Source: Myxococcus sp. CA023
Lineage (GTDB): Bacteria; Myxococcota; Myxococcia; Myxococcales; Myxococcaceae
NCBI RefSeq assembly: GCF_010998615.1
Contig: NZ_JAAEAH010000026.1
Span: 33,777 to 97,776, forward strand
DNA: 64,000 bases
Direction: 5' to 3'
Of this stretch, positions 41,778 to 53,108 are shown piece after piece. The translations under genes and the position numbers were made by a program. The first letter of the stretch is position 1, and every line of letters starts with the position of its first letter. A model generated the notes under the pieces. It worked only from the letters and a program-made list of their open reading frames with translations. It was not told the DNA's origin and searched no databases.

Positions 41778-43925
41778 ATGCACACCAACGCACTCGCGCT
41801 GCTGATCTTGCAGCTCATCGTCATCATCGGCTTGTCGCGGCTCATCGGCCGCGGCGCGCGGTGGTTGGGACAGCCGTTGGTCATCGCGGAGGTGGTGGCC
41901 GGTATCGTCCTGGGGCCTTCGCTGCTGGGCTGGCTGGCGCCGGACGTCATGAACGGGCTGTTCCCGGCCTCGTCCATGCCGGTGCTGACGATGCTCAGCC
42001 AGGTGGGCCTGGTGCTGTTCATGTTCCTCATCGGCCTGGAGCTGGACCCCCAACTGCTCAAGGGCCGGGGACATGCGTCGGTGGCCATCAGCCACTCCAG
42101 CATCGTCGTCCCCTTCGCGCTGGGCGCGGGCGCGGGCGCGCTGTGGCTCTACAAGAGCCTGTCGTCGCCAGAGGTGCCGTTCTCCTCGTTCGTGCTCTTC
42201 ATGGGCGTGGCGATGAGCATCACCGCCTTCCCGGTGTTGGCGCGCATCCTCACCGAGCGAGGCCTGCTCCAGTCGAAGGTGGGCACGGTGGCCATTGCCT
42301 GCGCGGCGGTGGATGACGTCACCGCGTGGTGCCTGCTGGCCTTCGTCGTCTCCATCGTCCGCGCGTCCAGCCTGGCGCAGGCGGCGCTCACCACGGTGAT
42401 GGCGCTGGGCTACATCGCCTTCATGCTGATGGTGGTGAGGCCCTTCCTCGCGCGCCTGGGGGCGCGGGTGGCCAGCCGGGAGGGACTCACCCAGAACGTG
42501 GTGGCGGGCACGCTGGTGCTGCTGCTGGCGTCCGCGGGCGTGACGGAGCTCATCGGCATCCACGCGCTCTTCGGTGCCTTCCTCTTCGGCGCGGTGATTC
42601 CGAAGGAAGGCCGGCTGGCGGAGACGCTGGCGGAGCGGCTGGAGGACGTGGCGGTGGTGTTGCTGCTGCCCGTCTTCTTCGCCTTCAGCGGCCTGCGCAC
42701 GCAGATTGGCCTGCTGAACACCGCGGAGGACTGGCTGACGTGCGGCGTCATCATCGTGCTGGCCTGTCTGGGCAAGTTCGGCGGCAGCGCGGTGGCGGCG
42801 CGGATGACGGGCCTGCGGTGGCGCGAGGCGAGCGCCATCGGCATCCTGATGAACACGCGCGGGTTGATGGAGCTCATCGTCCTCAACATCGGCCTGGACC
42901 TGGGCGTCATCTCACCCCAGCTGTTCACGATGATGGTGCTGATGGCGCTGGTGACGACGTTCATCACCACGCCGCTGCTGAAGTGGATCTACCCGCTCGA
43001 GGAGATTGCCCGCGAGCGCGTGGTGGTGCCGCTGCCGGTGGAGCCGGGCCCTCCGCCCTACAGCGTGCTGATGTGCGTGTCGCACGGGCAGGCGGGGCCG
43101 GGCATGGCCACCCTGGCGCGCTCGTTGACGGGGCGTGATGAGGGCGCGCAGCTTCACGCGCTGCATCTGGTGTCCCCGGAGCGCGCGCCCCTGCGCCCGG
43201 CGCAGCAGCGGGACCCCGAGGAGGACGGCGCGCTGATGCCGCTCTTGTGGCGGGCCGTAAGTCTGGGGCTCTCCGTGCGGCCGTTGTCGTTCGTCTCCGC
43301 CGAGCCGGCCCAGGACATCTGCCGCACCGCGAAGGCCCGGCGCGCGGACCTGGTCCTGCTGGGGTGGCACAAGCCGCTCTTCAGCCAGACGATGCTGGGC
43401 GGCACGGTGCACGAGGTGATGCAGCAGGCCAGTGGCCCGGTGGCCGTGCTGGTGGACCGGGGCCTGTCGGACATCAAGCGCGTGCTGGTGCCCTTCGCCG
43501 GAAGCCGGCATGACCGCGCGGCCCTGGCCCTGGCCCGGCGGCTGAGGAAGCAGGCGGGCGCTGAGGTGACGGTGCTGCATGTGACGTCGGACCTCGGCGG
43601 CAACGGCGGAGCCCGGGCGCAGGTGGAGGCGCTGTTCCCGGCGACCGAGGGCGGCGTGACGTTGAAGGTGGTGCGCAGCGACGCGCCGGACGAGGCCGCC
43701 TTGGAGGAGGCGCGCCACGGCTATGACCTGGTGATTATCGGCATCGGCGCGCAGTGGGGGCTGGAGGACAAGGCCTTCGGCCTGCAGCGCGAGCGCATCA
43801 TCCGGGACGCGCCGAGCTCGCTGCTGGTGGTGTCTGACGCGTCTCCCGCCACGGCGGCGGAGCCCACCTCCGAAGCCTCCAACGACGGGGCCACTGCGGC
43901 CCGGGTGTTGCCCGCGAGGAGCTGA
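41778..43925 (+). CDS. CPA2-family K+/Na+:H+ antiporter with two C-terminal universal-stress domains
   Basis: 715 aa from ATG 41778 (GGAGG 7 nt upstream). The first ~410 residues form a 12-13 TM antiporter (LGQPLVIAEVVAGIVLGPSLLG; LFMFLIGLELDPQLL; AVDDVTAWCLLA with the conserved Asp pair; GLMELIVLNIGLDLG). The C-terminal 280 residues contain two USP-like Rossmann domains (LVLLGWHKPLFSQTMLGGTVHEVMQQASGPVAVLVDRG and VLVPFAGSRHDRAALALARRL), likely nucleotide-sensing gates. Its stop shares a base with the next ATG, so it is coupled to an HTH-EIIA regulator. Confidence 0.93.
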   Translation: MHTNALALLILQLIVIIGLSRLIGRGARWLGQPLVIAEVVAGIVLGPSLLGWLAPDVMNGLFPASSMPVLTMLSQVGLVLFMFLIGLELDPQLLKGRGHASVAISHSSIVVPFALGAGAGALWLYKSLSSPEVPFSSFVLFMGVAMSITAFPVLARILTERGLLQSKVGTVAIACAAVDDVTAWCLLAFVVSIVRASSLAQAALTTVMALGYIAFMLMVVRPFLARLGARVASREGLTQNVVAGTLVLLLASAGVTELIGIHALFGAFLFGAVIPKEGRLAETLAERLEDVAVVLLLPVFFAFSGLRTQIGLLNTAEDWLTCGVIIVLACLGKFGGSAVAARMTGLRWREASAIGILMNTRGLMELIVLNIGLDLGVISPQLFTMMVLMALVTTFITTPLLKWIYPLEEIARERVVVPLPVEPGPPPYSVLMCVSHGQAGPGMATLARSLTGRDEGAQLHALHLVSPERAPLRPAQQRDPEEDGALMPLLWRAVSLGLSVRPLSFVSAEPAQDICRTAKARRADLVLLGWHKPLFSQTMLGGTVHEVMQQASGPVAVLVDRGLSDIKRVLVPFAGSRHDRAALALARRLRKQAGAEVTVLHVTSDLGGNGGARAQVEALFPATEGGVTLKVVRSDAPDEAALEEARHGYDLVIIGIGAQWGLEDKAFGLQRERIIRDAPSSLLVVSDASPATAAEPTSEASNDGATAARVLPARS

Positions 43926-44743
43926 TGCACCTGGGAGCCACCCTCCGACTGTTGCGCACGGATGCGGGCCTGTCGCTGCGGGACCTGGCGCGCCGCATCG
44001 GTGTGTCCAGCGCGTACCTCAGCCGGGTGGAGAACGGCGTGGACGCGCCCCCCACGCCCGAGCGCCTGTCGGCGATTGCCCGCGAGCTGCGAGTCCCGTC
44101 CTCTCTGCTGATGGACGTGGCCAACCGGATGAGCCCGTCCGTGGCCGCCTACCTGGAAGAGGTGCCGGGCGCGGGGGCCCTCTTCCTGGACATCGCCCAG
44201 CGGCGCCTGTCCGGGTTGCAGCTGGCGCGCGTGCGGGACTTCCTGGACGCGGAGTTCCCCGTGGCCCAAGGGCGGCGCGACGCGCCCGTGCCACCGCTGG
44301 CGCCGCTGCTGGCGCCAGAGCGCATGGTGTTGCAGCTGTCCTGCGCGGGCTGGGACGACGTGCTGGACGTGGTGGCGGAGCGGCTGGCCTCCTCGCAGCC
44401 CGGCGCGGACGTCGCGCGGGTGGTGGGCGGCCTGAAGAGGCACCGGGAGGAGTCCTCGTGCGCGGTGGGCGGCGGGGTAGCGGTGCCACATTCCTTCCTG
44501 CCAGGCGCGGTGCCCACCGCGGCCCTGGTGACGCTGGCCACGCCGCTCGCGGGCGACACCCCCGACGGCAAGCCGCTCCGCGTCGTGGTGGCCGTCCTGG
44601 ACGCCGAGCGGGGCAACCCCCAGTTGGTGCGGCTGGCACATCTGGCGCGGCTGGCGTCCCGTGGGCTGGCGGACCGGTTGTTGGGGCTCAGCCAGCCGGC
44701 CCAGGTGCTCTCCAGTCTGGAGGAGCTGGAGGCGCTGCGCTGA
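43925..44743 (+). CDS. XRE HTH fused to PTS EIIA-type (EIIA-Ntr-like) domain
   Basis: 272 aa. Residues 5-65 form an XRE HTH (LRTDAGLSLRDLARRIGVSSAYLSRVENG). Residues 130-270 resemble a type-2 PTS EIIA domain, with the phosphorylatable His189 in AVGGGVAVPHSFLP and the terminal helix RLAHLARLASRGLADRLLG. EIIA-Ntr is known in other bacteria to regulate K+ transporters according to its phosphorylation state. Here the domain is fused to a DNA-binding module and translated with a cation/H+ antiporter. A link between the nitrogen PTS and antiporter expression or activity is inferred. Confidence 0.85.
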   Translation: MHLGATLRLLRTDAGLSLRDLARRIGVSSAYLSRVENGVDAPPTPERLSAIARELRVPSSLLMDVANRMSPSVAAYLEEVPGAGALFLDIAQRRLSGLQLARVRDFLDAEFPVAQGRRDAPVPPLAPLLAPERMVLQLSCAGWDDVLDVVAERLASSQPGADVARVVGGLKRHREESSCAVGGGVAVPHSFLPGAVPTAALVTLATPLAGDTPDGKPLRVVVAVLDAERGNPQLVRLAHLARLASRGLADRLLGLSQPAQVLSSLEELEALR

Positions 44744-44744
44744 C

Positions 44745-45500
44745 TCAGGGGCTCGTGCGGCCCCAGGTCTCCCACGCGCCCAGATCCCGGTAGCCCAGGC
44801 GCTGATACAAGGGCTTCGCCTCCGGCGTGGCCTGGAGCACCGCGGCCGTCATCCCCCGGGTCCGTGCCTGGTGGTGCAGCCCGCGTATCACCTGCGCGGC
44901 CAGCCCCCGGCCCCGGGCCTCGGGCACTGTGGCCACCATGTAGATGCCCGCGGTGTCGCCCACGTCCCGGGCCATGCCACACGCCAGGGCAACGCCCGCC
45001 TCCTTCGCGACCAGCGTGTGCACGGGCAGCCGAGGCGGCTGCAGCCAGACGTCGAGCTGGCCCCCCAACTGGCCCCACGTGCGCTTGTTGATGGCGACCA
45101 TGTCGTCCTGCGTCTCGGAGACCTCCAGGGGGAGGTCCGGCGGGGCGTCCGGCACGTCCCCCAGCACCATGCCCATGGCATCCATCTGGACCGCGTCGGG
45201 GACGAAGCCGGCGTCCTCCAGCACCCGCCGGCCCTCGGTGTCTCCGGGCAGCAGCACCACGCGCCAGCCGGGCAGGTCCAGGCGCAGGTAGAAGTCCGTC
45301 AGGGCGGGCAGGGCGTCGCGCAGCGCTCCCGGGTCGTGGAAGAAGGCCTGCTGGGCCCGCGAGTGTTCTGGGTGCCCCGGCAGACAGAAGGCGTCCACGC
45401 CTGGCAGGCCCAGGTGCCGCAACGTGCCTCGCTCCCGCTGAAGGTGCTTGAAGGCGATGACGTTCGACAGCAGGCGCGCGGACAGCTCGGCATTCGTCAT
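44745..45500 (-). CDS. GNAT-family N-acetyltransferase
   Basis: 251 aa. The C-terminal GNAT core has the acetyl-CoA site VATVPEARGRGLAAQVIRGL (R/Q-x-x-G-x-G/A pattern) and the terminal strand AKPLYQRLGYRDLGAWETWGR. The N-terminal ~110 residues form a second, degenerate GNAT-like half (DFYLRLDLPGWRVVLLPGDTEGRRVLEDAGF). Substrate unknown. ATG 45500 is preferred: the longer open frame upstream is Pro/Cys-rich and unlike the family. Convergent with the HTH-EIIA gene, 1 bp between stops. Confidence 0.87.
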   Translation of the reverse strand: MTNAELSARLLSNVIAFKHLQRERGTLRHLGLPGVDAFCLPGHPEHSRAQQAFFHDPGALRDALPALTDFYLRLDLPGWRVVLLPGDTEGRRVLEDAGFVPDAVQMDAMGMVLGDVPDAPPDLPLEVSETQDDMVAINKRTWGQLGGQLDVWLQPPRLPVHTLVAKEAGVALACGMARDVGDTAGIYMVATVPEARGRGLAAQVIRGLHHQARTRGMTAAVLQATPEAKPLYQRLGYRDLGAWETWGRTSP

Positions 45501-45601
45501 GGGACTCTGGAGCGTAGGGCACGCTCCGCCCGCCGGAGAACAGACGCAGCGCTCAAAACCGCGCACCGGCGCGCCGGGAGGATTAGGGTGCAGGGGCACC
45601 C

Positions 45602-46060
45602 ATGAGCAGCCCGCGCTTCTACGCCTTCGACCCTCGCGCCACCCGCATCGCCCTCTTCGTGGGGGCCTGCGTGCTGGCCGTCCTCACCGCCTGGGCCCTG
45701 GCGGATGCCCGCGACGAAGGCGGCGTCCAGGCCATGGCCCGCGCCGGCGTCTCCGCGGGGCTGATGTTGACCTTCCTGGTGTCCTTCCACCGCCTGCGGC
45801 CCCGCACGGGCTGGGGCGTCACGGTGGACGCGCGTGGCGTGCGCGTGGCCCGGCCCTTCAGCCAGAAGGAGCTGGACCTGCACTGGGGGCAGATTGACCA
45901 CGTGCGCCGGATTGGCCGGAAGGGGAGCGTGCTCGCCCTGTTCCTCAAGGAGGAAGGCCGAGTGCTCGTCACCCGGCATCTCTTCGCCCGCAAGGCTGTT
46001 TTCGACGAGTTGATTTCGGCGCTGGAGGACCGCCTCCCGCCGCCCCGTTTCGACGCCTGA
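45602..46060 (+). CDS. Small membrane protein with PH-like cytoplasmic domain
   Basis: 152 aa. Two TM helices (about 16-34 and 46-62: RIALFVGACVLAVLTAWAL and AGVSAGLMLTFLVSFHRL) are followed by a beta-rich soluble domain (GWGVTVDARGVRVARPFSQKELDLHWGQIDHVRRI), like the bPH/DUF3093-type modules of small bacterial membrane proteins. Function unknown. Monocistronic, upstream of gyrB. Confidence 0.75.
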   Translation: MSSPRFYAFDPRATRIALFVGACVLAVLTAWALADARDEGGVQAMARAGVSAGLMLTFLVSFHRLRPRTGWGVTVDARGVRVARPFSQKELDLHWGQIDHVRRIGRKGSVLALFLKEEGRVLVTRHLFARKAVFDELISALEDRLPPPRFDA

Positions 46061-46063
46061 ACA

Positions 46064-46078
46064 CCCCGTTTCCCGGGG
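46064..46078 (+). terminator. Possible short hairpin terminator
   Basis: CCCCG - TTTCC - CGGGG forms a 5-bp stem beginning 4 bp after the stop of the small membrane protein gene. Short and without a T-run, so weak. Confidence 0.3.
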
Positions 46079-46145
46079 CGGCCTCCCAGGCAGGCGGCCA
46101 GGCGGATTTCACGAATGTTTACGCAGCCTTGCGAGTCCTCGTTAA

Positions 46146-48665
<2,520 letters not shown>

Positions 48666-48676
48666 GTCCGTCCCGA

Positions 48677-48729
48677 GGAAAGACGCGTGGGCCCGGTGCC
48701 CCCTCGGCCCCGCGCCCACGTGCCTTTCC
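48677..48729. terminator. Strong hairpin terminator after gyrB
   Basis: A 16-bp stem (left GGAAAGACGCGTGGGC, right GCCCACGTGCCTTTCC) has one mismatch and one G-U pair around a 21-nt G+C-rich loop, 11 bp after the gyrB stop. It lies between convergent genes and probably works in both directions. Confidence 0.65.
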
Positions 48730-48940
48730 CGTCCTTGTCGAGCCGGGCCTCCGCGCTGCCGGGCCCTCGCTAGCCCTTACGTCAGGAAGCCGGCCCCCTT
48801 CGCTGAAGCCGCGGGGCGCCGGTCCACCGTAAGATAGTCACCGTTCCTCCGGCCCAGCCCGGCGTCCTCCGCGGCGCCACGAGTGCTCGCCTCATCTGCT
48901 GGCGCCCCAGTGGGTGCGCGGTGGGCTGCCTGTGTGGCTG

Positions 48941-51721
48941 CTACCGCTCCGAGCGGCGTGAGCCCTTCAGGGCCTCCGCGCGCTCCTTGCCGGACATGGC
49001 CGTCACGTCGACGATGTCCACCTCGAAGGCGCCCCGGTTGTCGTCCACCTGCATGTCGGGGAAGGTGCAGTGCAGGTTCTCCGTGCCCGTCAGCTGGTAG
49101 CGCTTGCCGGTCTGGAGGATGCGGTGGGTGGCGCGCACGGATTCGGGCGCCGGGCCGCGCTCCATGCACAGCACCTGGCGGACGCGGCCGTTGGGGCCGG
49201 AGCGCAGCTCCGCGAAGTCGTCTCGCACGGTGAGCAGGTAGGTGGAGTCCGGGTTGAGGCCGCGCAGCACCATCTGGTGCTCGGGCTTCAGCGGCACCGC
49301 GTTCTCCTTCGCGTCGAAGGTGAACGAGCGAGGCGGCACGTAGGCGGACTGGCGGACGTTGACGCGGATGGCGCCGCTGTTGTCGTCCAGTCCGCCGTCA
49401 TCCAGCGCGAAGACGTGGAGCTTCCGAGCGCCCTTGATGGTGCGCGTTGACGTGCTGAGCAGGCCGAAGCTGCTGTCCACCGGCCCGTCGCCCTCGATGA
49501 GGTAGGCCAGCGTGCCGGAGGCGGTGCCCCGGCCCTCGGCCAGTGACGCGCTGCCCTGCGTCCACACTGAGTACGTCGTACCGGGGTTCAGCTCGATGCT
49601 GGCGGTGTTGTATTCGGGCAGGGGGACGGCGTTGTACTGAGGGCGCAGCACCAGCACGCGGGTGGGGTAGTCCACCTCGTGCATCGTCCGCTGCGGCGTG
49701 TCCTCCTCCACGGGCCCGTCCTGTGCGACCGCCACCTCCGTGCTGGCGCCCGCGTCCTCCTGCGCGCCGGGGCCCCCGTCCTCCGGCGCGGCGCCTTCCG
49801 CCACCACCGCGGCGCCCGCGTCCTCTGGCGCCGCCACGGCCACTTCGACTGGCGGGGGAGGGGGCGGCGGGGGCGCGGCGATGGGCTTCAGCTCCGCCGT
49901 CAGCGGCTCCACCAGGTTGGACGTGGGCGTGAAGCGCTTCGTCCAGGGCAGGTGGCCGGGCAGCGAGAGGGCCAGCGTGTTGGCCTCGCCAATCTTGACC
50001 TCCACCATCATTGGCGTGACGCCCTTGAGCACCTGGTCGTTGAGCCGCACGGTGGCGCCCGCGGGCTTGGAGGCGAGCCACAGCGTGGTGGTGGACACGT
50101 AGTCGAACGTGGACTCGCGCGCGATGACGAGCTTGTAGAACACGCCGACGAGGAACAGCGCGGCGGCGGCGTAGATGACGGACATCGTCACGACGCGCGC
50201 CTTCTCCTTCCCCTTCGCTACGCGCGCGGCTTCTTCGCGCGCCAGCGTGTCCCGGGCGTCGTCCACGGAGGTGCGGTAGCCCTTGCCAGTCCAGGTGCCC
50301 ACCGGATGCGCCTCGGTGGTGGGCTCCTTGCTCTTGGCGGCGGGCACTTCGATGGGCGTGTCGCGCGGCGCGGCCTGGGTGGGGGAGGGCTCATCACCCG
50401 CGTCGGTGCCGGGCTCTTCGTCCAGCTCCGGGACGGGGGGCCCGGGACGCTCGGAGGTATAGGCCCTGCGGACGCCACCCTCGGAGCGGGGGAGCTGGGA
50501 CTGGGTCACCCGCCGCACGCCGCTGCTCGTGGGACGGCGCGCTCCCGGGGGGCTCGCAGAGGGGCGACGGCCTCCTTCGCTGCCGGGCCGTCCGCTGTCG
50601 CTGCCCGGGCGGCCTCCGTCACTGCCCGGGCGGCTGCGCACGCCGGGGCTGGAGCCCCGCGGGGCGTTGCTGGACGGGGGCCGCGCGCGTCCCTGGGACG
50701 ACGCTTCGGTGACGCCCGTCTGCCAGGCGGTGAGCTGCTCCTGGAAGGCGGGGGACACCTCCACCCGGCGCCCCTCGGCGGCCAGCTCCTCCGGGAAGAG
50801 GTGCGCCATGAGCTGCGACAGCAGGGTGGGGGTGAAGCGCGGGTTGTCGCGGTAGAGCAGCTCCACCAGTGACTCGCTCAAGTCCTTCGCCGTCTGGTAG
50901 CGCGCCTCACGGTCCAGCGCCATGGCGTGGGAGATGGCCGTCTCCACGTCCTCGCTGACGGTGGGGTTGAGTGCGGACGGTGGCAGGCGGTCGCCCACGA
51001 GGATGCGGGGCAGGACGGTGACGAACTCCCCTTCATAGGGCCGCTTGCCGCACACCATCTCGTAGAGGACGACGCCCGCGGCGTACACGTCGGTGCGCGC
51101 GTCCAGGTCCTGCCGGCCCTGTGCCTGCTCCGGGGAGAAGTACGGGTACTTGCCCTTGAGGGTGCCGGGAGACGTCTTCGCCTCCACCGCGCTCGTCACC
51201 TTGGCGATGCCGAAGTCGATGACCTTGACCTCGCCCTCATAGGAGATGAGGACGTTGTCCGGGGACACGTCGCGGTGCACCAGGCCCAGCGCCTGCCCGT
51301 CCTCACCCACGTGTCGGTGCGCGTAGTCCAGGCCGTCACACAGCTTGCTGGCCACATGGAGCGCCAGCGGCTCCGGGAAGGACGCCATGCCCATCCGCTG
51401 GGCGCGGCGCAGCACCTTCGACAAGGGCTGGCCCTGCACCAGCTCCATGGCGATGAAGTACTGCCCGTCCACCTCACCGAAGTCGAAAATCTGCGCGATG
51501 TTGCTGTGGCTCATGCTGGCCACCACGCGCGCCTCGCCGATGAACATCTCGACGAAGTCCGCATCGTCGACGAAGTGCGGGAGGATCTGCTTGATGACGC
51601 AGGGCTTGGTGACGCCCGCCGCCCCCGTCATCCGCGCGCGGTAGGTGACGGCCATCCCCCCCGCGGCGATCTTCGAGAGGAGGACGTATTTACCGAATTG
51701 CTGAGGGCTGTTTTCCGCCAC
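48941..51721 (-). CDS. Transmembrane eukaryote-like Ser/Thr protein kinase
   Basis: 926 aa. Kinase domain (about 10-275): Lys44 in CVIKQI, Glu63, H149-R150-D151 with Asn156 in HRDVSPDNV, D169-F170-G171, APE-like FSPEQAQG. A disordered Ser/Pro/Gly-rich linker (repeats of RPGSDGGRPGSDSGRPGSEGG) leads to one TM helix (near 545, VIYAAAALFLVGVFYKLVI). A periplasmic PEGA-like segment (LASKPAGATVRLNDQVLKGVTP) and a Cys-containing beta domain of about 250 residues follow. It probably senses an envelope signal. Start supported by the usual FGKYVLLSKIAAGGMA. Confidence 0.94.
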   Translation of the reverse strand: MAENSPQQFGKYVLLSKIAAGGMAVTYRARMTGAAGVTKPCVIKQILPHFVDDADFVEMFIGEARVVASMSHSNIAQIFDFGEVDGQYFIAMELVQGQPLSKVLRRAQRMGMASFPEPLALHVASKLCDGLDYAHRHVGEDGQALGLVHRDVSPDNVLISYEGEVKVIDFGIAKVTSAVEAKTSPGTLKGKYPYFSPEQAQGRQDLDARTDVYAAGVVLYEMVCGKRPYEGEFVTVLPRILVGDRLPPSALNPTVSEDVETAISHAMALDREARYQTAKDLSESLVELLYRDNPRFTPTLLSQLMAHLFPEELAAEGRRVEVSPAFQEQLTAWQTGVTEASSQGRARPPSSNAPRGSSPGVRSRPGSDGGRPGSDSGRPGSEGGRRPSASPPGARRPTSSGVRRVTQSQLPRSEGGVRRAYTSERPGPPVPELDEEPGTDAGDEPSPTQAAPRDTPIEVPAAKSKEPTTEAHPVGTWTGKGYRTSVDDARDTLAREEAARVAKGKEKARVVTMSVIYAAAALFLVGVFYKLVIARESTFDYVSTTTLWLASKPAGATVRLNDQVLKGVTPMMVEVKIGEANTLALSLPGHLPWTKRFTPTSNLVEPLTAELKPIAAPPPPPPPPVEVAVAAPEDAGAAVVAEGAAPEDGGPGAQEDAGASTEVAVAQDGPVEEDTPQRTMHEVDYPTRVLVLRPQYNAVPLPEYNTASIELNPGTTYSVWTQGSASLAEGRGTASGTLAYLIEGDGPVDSSFGLLSTSTRTIKGARKLHVFALDDGGLDDNSGAIRVNVRQSAYVPPRSFTFDAKENAVPLKPEHQMVLRGLNPDSTYLLTVRDDFAELRSGPNGRVRQVLCMERGPAPESVRATHRILQTGKRYQLTGTENLHCTFPDMQVDDNRGAFEVDIVDVTAMSGKERAEALKGSRRSER

Positions 51722-51932
51722 GGGGTAGGAGCATACCTTCCTTCCTGGGAAAGTCCCGGTTCCGGATTGCGCTCTGTGCGAAGTTTTTCAGGGTTACCAA
51801 GGTATGAGGCTTCACATTTCTTCACGCGGGGCGCCTGCCGTGGGCCGCCCCGGCGCGGTTATCTAGCGGACCTGCCTGCGCTTGCCGGTGGGCGGGGGCG
51901 GCCTGCCCCTCGCTGAGAAAGAGGCGTCGCCG

Positions 51933-53108
51933 ATGGTGTCCGAGCTCCCCCTTCGCTCGCGGTGGGGCGCCGTGTGTCTGAGTGGAGTGCTGCTGTTCTC
52001 GACGCCGGGCCTGGCCCGCGGTGGGGACGGGAGCCCGGAGGTCCCGGTGGATGCGCCGCTCCAGGCGCACGTGGGGCTTTCCCAGCAGTCGTTGGCGCAG
52101 GTGCCCCTGGAGCGCCCCGATTTCAAGCCGCTGGCGGTGGTGGTGGCGGTGGTGCCGGGGTTGCTCTTCCATGGGCTGGGGCCGCTGGTGGCGGGGGACA
52201 GTCACACGGCGAAGCGGCTCTTCGCGTTGGAGGGCGCGGGCCTGGGGCTCATCGCGCTGGGCGGGGTGCCCATTGCCCTCACGGGCGCCTCGCGGCGCAC
52301 CATTGCTCCGCTGTACGCGGTGACGCTGGCGGGCTTCAGCGTGCTGGGCATCTCCGCGCTGGCCAACCTGTATGCGGTGACGGCGCCGGCGTTCGACGCG
52401 GGCGTCGCGCCGCCCCTGCTTCCTCCGCTGGAGTTGGAGGTGGGCTACCAGTATGTGAATGACGCTGCGTTCGACTACCGCCACTTCCTCACGGTGGGGG
52501 CGCAGGCCCGCTTCGACTCGCTGCGCCTGCTGGGTGCGGTGCGGGTGGACCCTTCCGAGGGCAACACCCAGGTGCGCCTGGGCGGGGCGTGGCGGCTGTT
52601 GGGCGCGCCGGAGCGCGCGCTGTCGGGCACGGATGGCAGCGCGCTGGACGTGGAGGCTTTTGGCCAGTTCCACCGCTACCCCACCGAGGGCTTCGCGCTC
52701 ATCAGCGGAGAGGTGGCGCTGCGGGGCCGGCTGGCCATGTCGCGCTTCAGCCCGGCCATGGCGGGCTCCTTCGCGGAGGTCAGCGTGGGCACGTCGGCGG
52801 AGGCCTATACGTACCCCGGCGCGGTGAGCGACGGGAATCTGCACGAGCAACTGCTCTTCACCTTTGGCTACGGCGTGTGGCTGGGCCGGGGTGGGCCGTT
52901 CCGGGGCGAGGCGATGCTCTATTACGACCACCGCAAGGACTCGTTCGCGGGCGGCATCCGCTCGCGCGGCGGCGGAATCGTAGGCGCCTTTGGCCTGAAG
53001 GGCCGGGCGCTGCTGACGGATGACTGGGGTGTCGCCGCCGAGGTGCAAGGGGGTGGCGCGCTCGTGGGCCGGCTGTCGTTGATTCGTGCCCTGGGAGGTG
53101 AGCGGTGA
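51933..53108 (+). CDS. Envelope protein of unknown family with signal peptide
   Basis: 391 aa from ATG 51933. Signal peptide WGAVCLSGVLLFSTPGLARG, then a short region with two or three hydrophobic helices (LAVVVAVVPGLLFHGLGPLVAG; LIALGGVPIALTGA; VTLAGFSVLGISALANLYAV). The C-terminal half is barrel-like (LELEVGYQYVNDAAFDYRHFLTVGAQARF, GEAMLYYDHRKDSFAGGI). The mixture suggests an outer-membrane or periplasm-facing protein with an N-terminal membrane domain. TGATG coupling to a lipoprotein phosphoesterase implies a common task. Family not recognised. Confidence 0.74.
   Translation: MVSELPLRSRWGAVCLSGVLLFSTPGLARGGDGSPEVPVDAPLQAHVGLSQQSLAQVPLERPDFKPLAVVVAVVPGLLFHGLGPLVAGDSHTAKRLFALEGAGLGLIALGGVPIALTGASRRTIAPLYAVTLAGFSVLGISALANLYAVTAPAFDAGVAPPLLPPLELEVGYQYVNDAAFDYRHFLTVGAQARFDSLRLLGAVRVDPSEGNTQVRLGGAWRLLGAPERALSGTDGSALDVEAFGQFHRYPTEGFALISGEVALRGRLAMSRFSPAMAGSFAEVSVGTSAEAYTYPGAVSDGNLHEQLLFTFGYGVWLGRGGPFRGEAMLYYDHRKDSFAGGIRSRGGGIVGAFGLKGRALLTDDWGVAAEVQGGGALVGRLSLIRALGGER

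Noticed and set aside
50520..50660. CRISPR-like short repeats in the kinase gene
   Set aside because: These encode the RPGSDGG-type linker repeats within one reading frame and have no spacer structure.
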